Assembly: GCF_001724605.1 (NCBI RefSeq) | Contig: NZ_MEEX01000002.1 | Coordinates: 1-37,896, forward strand | Reading direction: 5' to 3' | DNA from: Phenylobacterium sp. SCN 70-31 | GTDB taxonomy: Bacteria > Pseudomonadota > Alphaproteobacteria > Caulobacterales > Caulobacteraceae | DNA length: 37,896 nucleotides | In this document: in pieces, positions 23,839 to 31,805 of the stretch | Position numbering within the stretch: the stretch's first letter is position 1 | Layout: each line of letters starts with the position of its first letter | Notes under the pieces: model-generated | The model's input: the letters and a program-made list of their open reading frames with translations, nothing else | What the model was told of the DNA's origin: nothing | Database searches by the model: none | Position numbers and translations under genes: made by a program

Positions 23839-25218
23839 TCAGGGCTTCGACGGTTCGGCGTACAGTTCGGCCGCGCGCGCAAGGCTTTGGCGCAGTCCGG
23901 GGCGGCCGAGCGCCAGGATGATGACGACGATGGGCGTGATGACCGCACTGGCCGTCGCCAGCGAAAGGCCCACCGCCATCTCGTCGCGGAAGACGTAGTC
24001 CGTGAGCAGGGCCACGAGGGTCGGCCCCGACGCCACGCCCAGGATATTGGCGACGAAGAAATAGACGGCGGTGACCTGGCCCCGGAGCTGGTTGGGCGTG
24101 ACGGCCTGGAGCGCGGTGATGATCAGCGAGACCGGGATGCTGGACAGGAAGGTCGAGACCGCCAGCAGGCCCAGCGCGACCCCGGCGTTCGGCGCCAGCA
24201 GCAGCGCCGAGATCAGGAACACCGCCGTGGCGCTAAGCGAGATCATCGGCAGGACGAAGTAGGTGTCGGCGACGCCTCTGGATTCCATCCACTCGGCGAT
24301 GCGGCCTCCGGCGACGACACCGGCCGCGCCCATCACCGCCAGGACGCCGCCGTAGACATAGCCCACGTCCTGCGGCGCCCACTCGTGGACGCGGATGAAG
24401 AAGGACGGAACCCAGGCGACCGTGCCAAAGCCCAGCATCGAGGTGATCGCGAAGGCCGAGAAGTGGGCGACGAACATCCGCCGGTTGGCGCCCAGGAAGG
24501 CGAGCAGTTCGGAGCGGGCGGCGGTGCCCGCGCCCGTCGGCGCGGCCCGGATCACGCCGCGCCGGACCGGCTCTCGGACGAACAGCATGGGAACCAGCGC
24601 CAGGAGCCCGCCCAGCCCCACGATCACGAACGTCATCTGCCAGGGCCGCAACGGCGGCAGGCCCGGGAGGTCCAGCGGCGGCAAGCCGGCGACGATGTGG
24701 ATGGCGAGCCCTCCGATTACCAGCGCCAGGCCGGCGCCCGCATACTGCGCCCCGGTGTACAGACTGATGGCCCGGGCGAGCCGCTCGCGCGGGAAATAGT
24801 CGCTGATGGTGGACAGCGCCGCCGGCCCCAGCGAGGCTTCGCCGACGCCGACCGAGATACGCGCGACGAAGAGCTGGATGAAGTTCTGCGCCAACCCGCA
24901 GGCCGTCGTCGCCAGGCCCCAGAAGACCGCGCCGATCATGATGATGCGTTTGCGGTTCGACCTGTCCGCCAGCCGGCCGAACAGAAGCCCGAACAGGACG
25001 TAGAAGATCACGAACGCCGCGCCGGCCAGCAGGCTGACTTCGGTGTCGCTGAGCCGGAAGTCCTGTTTGATCGGCCCGAACAGCAGCGTGAGGATCTGCC
25101 GCTCGACATACGAGACCATGTTGAGAAGCGACAGCGCCCCCACCACGAACCAGGCGTAGGCGCGCGGAGGGAACGGGTCGATCAGGCCTCCGGTCGCCGG
25201 AGGAGACGTTGCGGTCAT
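23839..25218 (-). CDS. MFS transporter, spinster-like
   Basis: A 459-residue twelve-helix major facilitator of the spinster-like branch: YVERQILTLLFGPIK in helix 1, FGRLADRSNRKR as motif A (about 80-91) and RISVGVGEASLGP near 120. A longer cytoplasmic and periplasmic segment rich in Pro/Leu (AGLPPLDLPGLPPLRPWQM) distinguishes it from the paralogue at 3578-4867. It is probably the inner-membrane importer paired with the TonB receptor at 25822. The start is 6 nt after the VOC stop. Confidence 0.92.
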   Translation of the reverse strand: MTATSPPATGGLIDPFPPRAYAWFVVGALSLLNMVSYVERQILTLLFGPIKQDFRLSDTEVSLLAGAAFVIFYVLFGLLFGRLADRSNRKRIIMIGAVFWGLATTACGLAQNFIQLFVARISVGVGEASLGPAALSTISDYFPRERLARAISLYTGAQYAGAGLALVIGGLAIHIVAGLPPLDLPGLPPLRPWQMTFVIVGLGGLLALVPMLFVREPVRRGVIRAAPTGAGTAARSELLAFLGANRRMFVAHFSAFAITSMLGFGTVAWVPSFFIRVHEWAPQDVGYVYGGVLAVMGAAGVVAGGRIAEWMESRGVADTYFVLPMISLSATAVFLISALLLAPNAGVALGLLAVSTFLSSIPVSLIITALQAVTPNQLRGQVTAVYFFVANILGVASGPTLVALLTDYVFRDEMAVGLSLATASAVITPIVVIILALGRPGLRQSLARAAELYAEPSKP

Positions 25219-25224
25219 GCCCGC

Positions 25225-25794
25225 CTAGGCCATCGCGCGGCGGGGCACCGGCGTCTTGCGACCCTCGGCGTCGACGGGATCGTGCTTCACGTCGTCGGGC
25301 CGCCAGGCGCGGGTGAGCGCCGCCAGCTCCATATGGATGCCGTTCGGGTCGCGGAAATACATGGAGCGGATCCAGGTCTGCTCGGTCACCTTGTCGTTGC
25401 CGTGGGCCTCGGTGTCCTCGTGGTTCAGCACCCGAAGTTCGACCCCCTTGGCGCGCAGCCGCCGGGCGTATTCGTCGAACTTCTCGAGCGGCACGCTGAT
25501 GGCCAGATGGTTCATCGAGGCGTGGGCGGTCTGCGATCCCACCGTCCGGTAGTCGGGATGCATCGAGGCCACCCCCGGCGCGGCCGCCGGCGCGTTCGGA
25601 AACCAGAAGAAGGCGACGGTGGCGCCCTCCCCACAGTCGAAGAAGAAGTGCTGGCCGCGACCGCCCGGCAGATCGAGGGTCTTCACCAGCGGCATCTCCA
25701 GGACGTTCTGGTAGAAGTCCACCGTCTCGGCCATGTCCCGGCAGACCAGGGCCACATGGTTCACGCCGCAGTACTGCATCGGCTCGTCGGACAT
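25225..25794 (-). CDS. VOC-family protein (glyoxalase/extradiol dioxygenase fold)
   Basis: A 189-residue VOC protein with two beta-alpha-beta-beta-beta modules (about 8-75 and 93-165). A metal triad His13 (VNHVAL), His96 (MNHLAI) and Glu156 (HMELAAL) is visible, the H-H-E pattern used by type I extradiol dioxygenases and some lyases of this superfamily. GQHFFFDCG and AFFWFP are shared almost unchanged with the paralogue at 31210. It may cleave or isomerise an aromatic or enol intermediate; the reaction is not established. Second gene of the operon led by the TonB receptor. Confidence 0.88.
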   Translation of the reverse strand: MSDEPMQYCGVNHVALVCRDMAETVDFYQNVLEMPLVKTLDLPGGRGQHFFFDCGEGATVAFFWFPNAPAAAPGVASMHPDYRTVGSQTAHASMNHLAISVPLEKFDEYARRLRAKGVELRVLNHEDTEAHGNDKVTEQTWIRSMYFRDPNGIHMELAALTRAWRPDDVKHDPVDAEGRKTPVPRRAMA

Positions 25795-25821
25795 CGCTAG
25801 CCTCCTTCCGGCCCCCTGGCC

Positions 25822-28059
25822 CTAGTCGAGATTCACGCGCAGTTCGAAGCCGTAGGTCCGGGGCTCGGCGAAGTACAGCTGGGTCAGCACGCCCGCCGTC
25901 GGCACCACCGACAGGCGGTGCGCCACATCGCCGAGGTTCTTGCCCCACAGCGACGCCCGCCACCGGCCCTTGGGCTCCACATAGGTGATGCTGGCGTCGA
26001 AGACGCTGTAGGCCTTCTGGTAGCCCTGGGGCGCGTTGAGGGTGTCGGTGAAGTGAGCCCCCTCGTGCGACCAGGCGACGTTGGGCGTAAGCGTCGCGCC
26101 GTTGGCCAGGTCGAAGTCGTACGACACGTCGATCCGGCTCGTGATGTCGGGCACCCGGGTCGGCTCCAGATAGCACGGTCCCTTCTGCGACCGGTCCTGC
26201 AGACCGCCGCAGGGGTTGGCCGGGGTCGCCGCGCCGCCCGACAGATTGGCCAGGAAGCTGGTGTACTTCGAGTCCAGGTAACCCACCGAGGCGCTGACCG
26301 TCAGGTTCTCGATCGGCAGGACGGTGACCTCGAACTCGACGCCGCGAGCGCGCTGGTTGGCGTTGTTCGCCACCACCTGCTCCTCGCCCGATCCGCTGGC
26401 GGCGGGCCGGAAGGTGGAGATCTGCAGGTCGCTGTAGTTGTTCCAGAACGCGGCGACGTTCACCCGCAGGCGATTGTCCCACCAGTCCGACTTCAGCCCC
26501 ACCTCGAACGCCTTGGCCTTCTCGGGCTCGAACGGGCCGATGGTGGCCTGCGAGGCCGCGCGCGAGTTGAACCCGCCCGACTTGAAGCCGGTCGAATAGC
26601 TCGCATAGACCATCGCGTCGGCGTTGATCTTGTAGTTCGCGCTCAGGTGATAGGTGAAGCGCGACCAGTCCTCGGACGCCTGGAGGGCGGGGGTCGCGGC
26701 GAACAGCGGGATCGGCCGCTGGAGACGCCGTGTGAAGTCCTTCTCCTGCCAGGAATAGCGGCCGCCGGCGGTCAGGGTGAGCTGGTCTGTGACGGCGAAG
26801 TCGAACTGGGCGAAGCCACCCGCCGTCTTCTCTTTCTGCGCCGAGGCCTCATAGGTCTGGGTGGCCAGGAAGAAGATCTGGTCCGAGTCCCACTTGGTCC
26901 GCCCCACATAGGCGCCGGCCACCCACTGCAACGGGCCTTCGGTGTCGGACTCGATCCGCACCTCCTGCGACATCAGCTTGTGCCGCTTGCTGGCGGTGGT
27001 CTCGAAGAACGACAGGTCGCTGACGTCGAAGTCGCTGTACGAGAAGTTCGAACTGCGCACGATCCCGCTGACCGAGACGATCCGGAAGCCATCGCCGTCA
27101 TAGGCCGCGTTCACCGTGCCGGCCCAGGTGTCCTGGAAGTCGCCGCTGGGGAAGTTGCGCATGGTCACGAAGGGGTCCGTCGGACCGCCGGGAAAGCCGA
27201 AGCCGGGGCGACCCGCACGCGACAGGGCGTCGGTGGGGAACGAGGCGTTCACGCCGCCCACCGAGTCGCTGCGATCCTTCACATAGGCGTAGCTGGCGTT
27301 GATCTCGAGCCGGTCGGTGGCGTTCCAGCGCACCGCGGCGCGGATGGCCTGGATATCGTCGCCCGCCAGCCACTTCTCCACCGTCCGCAGCCCCTGCGGG
27401 TTGAGGTAGTCGTTGCGCATGTAGCCGGATGACTTCTGCCGCGTGCCCGAAAGGCGGAACGACAGCGTCTCGCTGACCGGCATGTCCGCGGCGAAGGCGG
27501 CGTCCGCCCGTCCGAAGTTGCCGACGCGCAGCATGCCGTCGAACGAATAGGTGTTTCCGGGCTTCTTGGTGGTGATGTTCACCACGCCGCCGGTCGTGTT
27601 CTTGCCGAACAGCGTCCCCTGCGGCCCCCGCAAGAGTTCGACCTGCTGGATGTCGAAGGTGCTCTGCAGCGCGCCGATGTTGCGGGTGTAGAACACCCCG
27701 TCCACCGCGATGCCGACACTGGGGTCGATGGCCTGGTCCACGCCCTGGTAGCCGATGCCCCGCGAGTAGGCGACCGAGGCGTTGCGGTGGATGGCGCCGA
27801 CGCCCTCGATGGTGAAGTTGGGCGCCGCACGGGTCAGGTCCGAGAGGTCCTGGACGAACATCTTCTCGAGCTGCGCCGAGGTGACGGCCGTCACCGCCAC
27901 CGGGGTTTCCTGCAGCGACTCCGCGCGCATCCGGGCGGTCACCACCAGTTCCTCGATCGCATGGCTCTCGGACGCCTGCCCCTGGGCATGCGCCGGCATG
28001 GCGATGGCGACCGCAAGCACGGCGAATGAGGCCGACGACAGTGCTCTAGAAAGGTTCAT
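25822..28059 (-). CDS. TonB-dependent outer-membrane receptor
   Basis: A 745-residue TonB-dependent receptor. The signal peptide ends near residue 25 (MPAHA-QG), the TonB box is IEELVVTARMR, and the plug contains AYSRGIGYQG and VELLRGPQGTLFGKNTTGGVVNI. The barrel ends YGFELRVNLD, with a terminal Asp after the usual aromatic/hydrophobic strand rather than Phe. It belongs to the group often found with aromatic or xenobiotic catabolic genes in sphingomonads and Caulobacterales. First gene of an operon with VOC, MFS and ABM; 90 nt upstream lies the long LysR-type element at 28149-28186. Confidence 0.93.
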   Translation of the reverse strand: MNLSRALSSASFAVLAVAIAMPAHAQGQASESHAIEELVVTARMRAESLQETPVAVTAVTSAQLEKMFVQDLSDLTRAAPNFTIEGVGAIHRNASVAYSRGIGYQGVDQAIDPSVGIAVDGVFYTRNIGALQSTFDIQQVELLRGPQGTLFGKNTTGGVVNITTKKPGNTYSFDGMLRVGNFGRADAAFAADMPVSETLSFRLSGTRQKSSGYMRNDYLNPQGLRTVEKWLAGDDIQAIRAAVRWNATDRLEINASYAYVKDRSDSVGGVNASFPTDALSRAGRPGFGFPGGPTDPFVTMRNFPSGDFQDTWAGTVNAAYDGDGFRIVSVSGIVRSSNFSYSDFDVSDLSFFETTASKRHKLMSQEVRIESDTEGPLQWVAGAYVGRTKWDSDQIFFLATQTYEASAQKEKTAGGFAQFDFAVTDQLTLTAGGRYSWQEKDFTRRLQRPIPLFAATPALQASEDWSRFTYHLSANYKINADAMVYASYSTGFKSGGFNSRAASQATIGPFEPEKAKAFEVGLKSDWWDNRLRVNVAAFWNNYSDLQISTFRPAASGSGEEQVVANNANQRARGVEFEVTVLPIENLTVSASVGYLDSKYTSFLANLSGGAATPANPCGGLQDRSQKGPCYLEPTRVPDITSRIDVSYDFDLANGATLTPNVAWSHEGAHFTDTLNAPQGYQKAYSVFDASITYVEPKGRWRASLWGKNLGDVAHRLSVVPTAGVLTQLYFAEPRTYGFELRVNLD

Positions 28060-28148
28060 ATTCCCGCTTCCCCCTTGTTCGGCCCGGTTCGCGCCGGGCT
28101 CTGTGCGACGACGGGAAACCTAAGGGAGAGGCCGACGAACCGCCCAAC

Positions 28149-28186
28149 CAGAAATGTTTGGACGCGAGGCAAACGGAATTTGCCGG
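28149..28186 (+). promoter_or_regulatory. LysR-type binding element, copy 1 (TonB receptor/lysR)
   Basis: A left box CAGAAATGTTTG is followed, 19 nt from its first base, by the perfect inverted repeat GGCAAA-CGGAA-TTTGCC (28168-28184). It lies between the TonB receptor (start 28059) and the divergent LysR gene (start 28235), the classic place for a LysR regulator site. Copies with the same internal spacing occur at 29827, 30409 (minus) and 32497. Confidence 0.7.
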
Positions 28187-28234
28187 ACACACGACCCGAT
28201 TGACGGGCGGCGCCCCATCATCAGGATGGCGCGC

Positions 28235-29158
28235 ATGAAGCGACTTCCCCCGCTCACCGCGCTCCGGGCGTTCGAGGCCGTCGGACGCCTCGGCCATGTC
28301 AAGGAGGCGGCCGACGAACTCAACGTGACTCCGGCGGCGGTCAGCCACCAGATCCGGGCGCTGGAAGAACACCTCGAGGTCGAGCTGTTCTCGCGCTCGA
28401 CCCGGAACCTCCAGCTCACGCGCTGCGGGTCCGACTTCCTGTCGGCGGTGAGCGGGGCCTTCGAAATGCTGAAGGAGGGCGCCGACCGCCTCTCGCGCGA
28501 GACGGGGCGTCAGCGACTGGTGGTCAACAGCCTGCCCACCTTCGCCAGCAACTTCCTGGTGCCCCGCCTGCTCCAGTTCCACAACGCCCATCCCGACCTC
28601 GAGATGGAGATCAACACCAGCGTCCGCTTCGGCGATCCGGGCGAGCTCAAGAACGTCGGCGCCGACATCGCCATCCGCGCGGGCCTGCACGAGGGCGCCT
28701 GGCCCGGCATGGTGGCCGAACGCCTGGTGCCGGAGGTCATGTTCCCGGTCTGCGCGCCAGGGCTGCTTCAGGCCAGCGGCCCCCTGGCCTCGCCGGCCGA
28801 CCTGGCGAGCCAGACCCTGCTGATCGTCTCCCGTACGCCCGAAGGCTGGCCCGACTGGCTGGATGCGGCCCGAAGCCAGGGACTGGACACGACGGGCGTG
28901 GATTCGAACCATGGCCTGCGGTTCGACACCATCCAACTGGCCATGACCGCGGCCATCGAGGGGCTGGGCGTGGTGATCGGCCGCCGCCCGCTGGTGGACG
29001 CCTACCTGGACTCGGGACTTCTGGTCGCGCCGTTCGACCTCGAGATCACCAGCAAGATCGCCTATTGGCTGGTCTATCCGCCGCGCATGGCCCAGACCGA
29101 ACGCCTGCGCGCCTTCCGCGACTGGCTGCGGACGGAACTCAGCCTGCCGCAGACCTAG
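28235..29158 (+). CDS. LysR-family transcriptional regulator, GcvA-like
   Basis: A 307-residue LysR-type regulator. The N-terminus MKRLPPLTALRAFEA is typical of the GcvA-like subgroup; the winged HTH covers about 18-62 (VKEAADELNVTPAAVSHQIRAL), followed by a periplasmic-binding-protein-like effector domain. ATG 28235 has AGGA 8 nt upstream and gives the family N-terminus; 28226 and 28154 are alternatives. Divergent from the TonB receptor operon across a 38-bp element whose copies precede WrbA, CMD1 and CMD2, so it likely activates the right catabolic block. Its 3' end overlaps the convergent WrbA gene by 20 nt. Confidence 0.92.
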   Translation: MKRLPPLTALRAFEAVGRLGHVKEAADELNVTPAAVSHQIRALEEHLEVELFSRSTRNLQLTRCGSDFLSAVSGAFEMLKEGADRLSRETGRQRLVVNSLPTFASNFLVPRLLQFHNAHPDLEMEINTSVRFGDPGELKNVGADIAIRAGLHEGAWPGMVAERLVPEVMFPVCAPGLLQASGPLASPADLASQTLLIVSRTPEGWPDWLDAARSQGLDTTGVDSNHGLRFDTIQLAMTAAIEGLGVVIGRRPLVDAYLDSGLLVAPFDLEITSKIAYWLVYPPRMAQTERLRAFRDWLRTELSLPQT

Positions 29159-29762
29159 CCGCCGCCAGCGCGGCGGCGATCCGGGCCACGCGCCGCCCCT
29201 GAAGTTCGGCGACCTTGAGGTCGTCGGCGGTCGGCGGGTCCTTCTTCGCCCCGTGCGAGACCGAAGAGGCGCCGTAGGGCGTGCCGGCGACGAGGTTCGT
29301 CGGATCTCCGTAGCCGTTGGGCACGATCACCAGACCCAGGTGGGCCAGGGTGGGATAGACGGACAGCAGGGTCGCCTCGGTGCCGCCGTGCGGCGTGGAC
29401 GTCGAGGTGAACGCGGCGCCCGCGCGGTCCTTCAGCGCCCCCGACAACCAGAGCGGACCCAGGGTGTCGACCCAGGCGCGCAGTTCCGAGGCCGGCGCGC
29501 CGAACCGGGTGGGCGCGCCCAGGATCAGGCCGTCGGCCCATTGGGCGTCCTCGATCGTCGGCTCGGGATAGAGCGCGTTCATCCGCTCGGCCGTCTCGGC
29601 CCAGCCGGGCACGCGGGCCATGATGTCGGACCCGACCAGCTCCCGGGCGCGCCGCAGCCGCACCTCGGCGCCCTCGGCCTCCGCGCCCCCGGCGATCGCG
29701 CGGGCCAGCGCCTCGACCGAACCGTTGCGCGAGTAGAATGCGATCAGGATGCGGCAGCTCAT
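29139..29762 (-). CDS. wrbA: NAD(P)H:quinone oxidoreductase, WrbA-like
   Basis: A 207-residue flavodoxin-like protein. FMN-phosphate loop YSRNGSVEAL (10-19), GAPTRFGAPASE and STSTPHGG (about 119-126) match the WrbA/type IV quinone oxidoreductase family. It reduces quinones by two electrons to hydroquinones, avoiding semiquinone radicals; in this context it may handle a quinone or hydroquinone intermediate. Divergent from the GlcG-like gene, with LysR-type element copy 2 between them 65 nt from the start. Convergent overlap with LysR. The symbol follows family; paralogues exist in many genomes. Confidence 0.88.
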   Translation of the reverse strand: MSCRILIAFYSRNGSVEALARAIAGGAEAEGAEVRLRRARELVGSDIMARVPGWAETAERMNALYPEPTIEDAQWADGLILGAPTRFGAPASELRAWVDTLGPLWLSGALKDRAGAAFTSTSTPHGGTEATLLSVYPTLAHLGLVIVPNGYGDPTNLVAGTPYGASSVSHGAKKDPPTADDLKVAELQGRRVARIAAALAAARSAAG

Positions 29763-29826
29763 GTTTCCCCCAGGCTCGCCCCATGTTTTGCGGGGACGAT
29801 GGCATGGGCGCCGCGACGTCCGCCCC

Positions 29827-29864
29827 CAAAATTATTCAGCCGAACGGCGAATCTTTTTGACCGG
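29827..29864 (+). promoter_or_regulatory. LysR-type binding element, copy 2 (wrbA/glcG-like)
   Basis: CAAAATTATTCA, then 19 nt from its start GGCGAA-TCTTT-TTGACC with CCGG at the end, aligns base by base with copy 1 over 38 nt. It lies between the divergent WrbA (29762) and GlcG-like (29926) genes, 65 and 62 nt from their starts. A second palindrome, CCGCTAGAGCGG, occupies 29881-29892. Confidence 0.6.
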
Positions 29865-29925
29865 GAGCCCCCGCGCAAATCCGCTAGAGCGGCCGGACGA
29901 CACCATGACGGAGGAGGCGCCGGAG

Positions 29926-30348
29926 ATGGCGGTGAAAGTTGTGACCAAGGCCTCGATCACGGCCGAGGCGGCCCAGGCCCTGGTGGCGGCGGCCGAGGCC
30001 AAGGCGCGGGAGATCGGCGTGCCGATGTGCATCGCCGTGGTGGACGAATCTGGGGTGCTGAAGGCGTTCTCCCGCATGGACGGCGCCGCGCTGCTCAGTG
30101 TCGGCATCGCCCAGGACAAGGCCTACACCGCCGTCTCGTTCGGCATCCCGACCCACGGCTGGCACGACTTCATCAAGGACGATCCGCCCCTGCTCCACGG
30201 CATCGTCCACACGCCCCGGCTCGTCGTCTTCGGCGGCGGCTATCCAGTCCAGCACGAGGGCGCCGTGGTGGGGGGCATCGGCGTCAGCGGCGGCCACTAC
30301 CACCAGGACATGCAGGTGGCCGAAGCCGCGCTGGCCACGGTCGCCTGA
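29926..30348 (+). CDS. GlcG/HbpS-family heme-binding-like protein
   Basis: A 140-residue protein of the GlcG/HbpS family (PF03928): ITAEAAQALVAAAEAKAREIGVPMCIAVVDESG, FSRMDGA, DKAYTA and GGYPVQHEGAVVGGIGVSGG are all family landmarks. Members bind heme or cobalamin-type cofactors or are accessory to catabolic enzymes, and their role is often unknown. GTG-free ATG 29926 has GGAGGAG 9 nt upstream and gives the family N-terminus; ATG 29905 is possible. No signal peptide is evident, unlike secreted HbpS. It is divergent from WrbA over the LysR-type element. Confidence 0.85.
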   Translation: MAVKVVTKASITAEAAQALVAAAEAKAREIGVPMCIAVVDESGVLKAFSRMDGAALLSVGIAQDKAYTAVSFGIPTHGWHDFIKDDPPLLHGIVHTPRLVVFGGGYPVQHEGAVVGGIGVSGGHYHQDMQVAEAALATVA

Positions 30349-30371
30349 AGGCTCCGAAGCCACGCAAGGCT

Positions 30372-30409
30372 CTGACAAATCAGGCTTGTCGGTCGGGCGA
30401 ATTCTTCTC
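30372..30409 (-). promoter_or_regulatory. LysR-type binding element, copy 3 (CMD1)
   Basis: Read on the minus strand from 30409: GAGAAGAATTCGCCCGACC, then GACAAG-CCTGA-TTTGTC. The spacing equals that of copies 1, 2 and 4, and CGCCCG-N-CC agrees closely with copy 4. It is oriented opposite to the gene it precedes (CMD1, plus), as in the other copies, but stands further away at 131 nt. Confidence 0.58.
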
Positions 30410-30539
30410 GCTACAGACGTCCGAAGCCCGCGTGCTACTCGAATCCGCCTAGCGTCGACCTCCAGGGTCAGCCGTTTCGGACGCTATCCGCCCCACGCTC
30501 GGACAGTTGGGGCGGAGCGTTGGTGTCGGAGAGTTCGGA

Positions 30540-31199
30540 ATGCCTCGTACAAGGCCCGTGTCGCGCGACGAGGCGCCGCCGGAGATCGCGGATATCTATG
30601 ACGCCTGGTTCGGGCCGGGCCGTGATCCGGTCGCCGAGCCGGGCACCGCCACGGGAACGCCCGGCGACTGGTGGACCACCTGGGCGCGTGCGCCCGACGT
30701 GCTGCGGGCGATGCGGGCCTATCCCTACCGCGAGGCGCCGGTCGATCCGCGCCTGCGCGAGGTGGCGCTGATGCGCGCGGGCTATGCGCGCGCCAGTCAG
30801 TTCGTCTTCTCCCAACACTGCAAAGCCGCCCGGCGTGAGGGCGTCGACGAGGCGAAGATCGCCGCGGTGCCCTGCTGGACGCTGGCCGACGGCGTGTTCT
30901 CGCCGGTCGAGCGTGCGGTGCTGGCCTATGTGGACGGCATGATGCTGGAGGCGGGTCGCGTGCACGATCGCGTGTTCGCTGCGCTGAGAGATCACCTCAG
31001 CGACGAGGAGATCCTCGTCCTCACCTATCTCGTGAACCTCTACGGGATGCACGCCATCTCGTCGAAGGCGCTGCGCATGGAGTACGACAACGTCCCCGAG
31101 CGCATCGTGGAGATCCCCGCACCGGAAGACGGGGGCGTTCAAGACTGGCGCGATCCGAAATGGAGCGGCCCCGCCGCTTCGGCGGCCGCGTCGCCTTAG
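30540..31199 (+). CDS. carboxymuconolactone decarboxylase (CMD) family protein
   Basis: A 219-residue CMD/AhpD-like protein. The core REVALMRAGYARASQFVFSQHCKAAR (73-98) has the family His93 but no CxxC pair, so peroxidase activity of the AhpD kind is unlikely; decarboxylase, lactone-ring or isomerase chemistry is possible. An N-terminal segment GTPGDWWTTWA (39-49) is shared with the paralogue at 31789. Chosen ATG 30540 follows GGAGAGTTCGG; GTG 30507 is an alternative. It is followed after 10 nt by the VOC gene, forming a two-gene plus-strand unit under LysR-type element copy 3. Confidence 0.86.
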   Translation: MPRTRPVSRDEAPPEIADIYDAWFGPGRDPVAEPGTATGTPGDWWTTWARAPDVLRAMRAYPYREAPVDPRLREVALMRAGYARASQFVFSQHCKAARREGVDEAKIAAVPCWTLADGVFSPVERAVLAYVDGMMLEAGRVHDRVFAALRDHLSDEEILVLTYLVNLYGMHAISSKALRMEYDNVPERIVEIPAPEDGGVQDWRDPKWSGPAASAAASP

Positions 31200-31209
31200 G
31201 GAGGCGAAA

Positions 31210-31764
31210 ATGCCCGAGAGCAACCGAGCCGGCTTCGAGTTCCGGGGGATCAACCACCTGGCCCTCGTCTGCCGCAACATGGCCAGGACGGTCGAGTTCT
31301 ATCAGGACATCCTGGGGATGCCGCTGATCAAGACGCTGAACCTGCCGGACGGAAAGGGCCAGCACTTCTTCTTCGACGCGGGGAACGACACCTCCATCGC
31401 CTTCTTCTGGTTTCCCGAAGCGCCCGAGGCGCAGCCGGGCGTCGTCCAGGCCAGCCGCGGCGGCGGCGTCTCGGCCCACGGCTCGATGAACCACCTGGCC
31501 ATCGACGTGGCGCCCGAGCACCTCGAACTCTACCGCCAGCGCCTCGTCGACGCCGGGATCGAGGTGACCCCGATCGTGAACCACGACGACTCGCCGCGGA
31601 CGATCAGCCCCGAGGTCAATGCGACCACCTTCGTGCGGTCGATCTACTTCCACGACCCCGACGGCATCCGGCTGGAACTCGCCGCCTGGGCGCGGCCCTT
31701 CACCCCGGAAGACGCCGCCGCCCCGGCGGTCGATGTGGACCACCGGGAAGCCGAGACCGCCTGA
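31210..31764 (+). CDS. VOC-family protein (glyoxalase/extradiol dioxygenase fold)
   Basis: A 184-residue VOC protein, paralogue of 25225-25794. Triad His16 (INHLAL), His95 (MNHLAI) and Glu156 (RLELAAW) is conserved, as are GQHFFFDAG and AFFWFPEAPEAQPGV. A functional pair with different loops (GGGVSAHGS against TVGSQTAHAS) suggests two related intermediates or substrates. AGGGAGGCG forms the ribosome site. It follows CMD1 closely and is convergent with CMD2, separated by a strong hairpin. Confidence 0.88.
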   Translation: MPESNRAGFEFRGINHLALVCRNMARTVEFYQDILGMPLIKTLNLPDGKGQHFFFDAGNDTSIAFFWFPEAPEAQPGVVQASRGGGVSAHGSMNHLAIDVAPEHLELYRQRLVDAGIEVTPIVNHDDSPRTISPEVNATTFVRSIYFHDPDGIRLELAAWARPFTPEDAAAPAVDVDHREAETA

Positions 31765-31773
31765 CAATCGCCC

Positions 31774-31805
31774 GGCGGACGCCCGTTCTCAGGCCGGCGT
31801 CCGCC
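31774..31805. terminator. bidirectional hairpin between VOC2 and CMD2
   Basis: A perfect 10-bp stem GGCGGACGCC/GGCGTCCGCC with a 12-nt loop sits at the convergent ends of the VOC gene (stop 31764) and CMD2 (stop 31789, inside the loop and stem). No U-run follows, so termination would be weak or factor-assisted. Confidence 0.6.
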
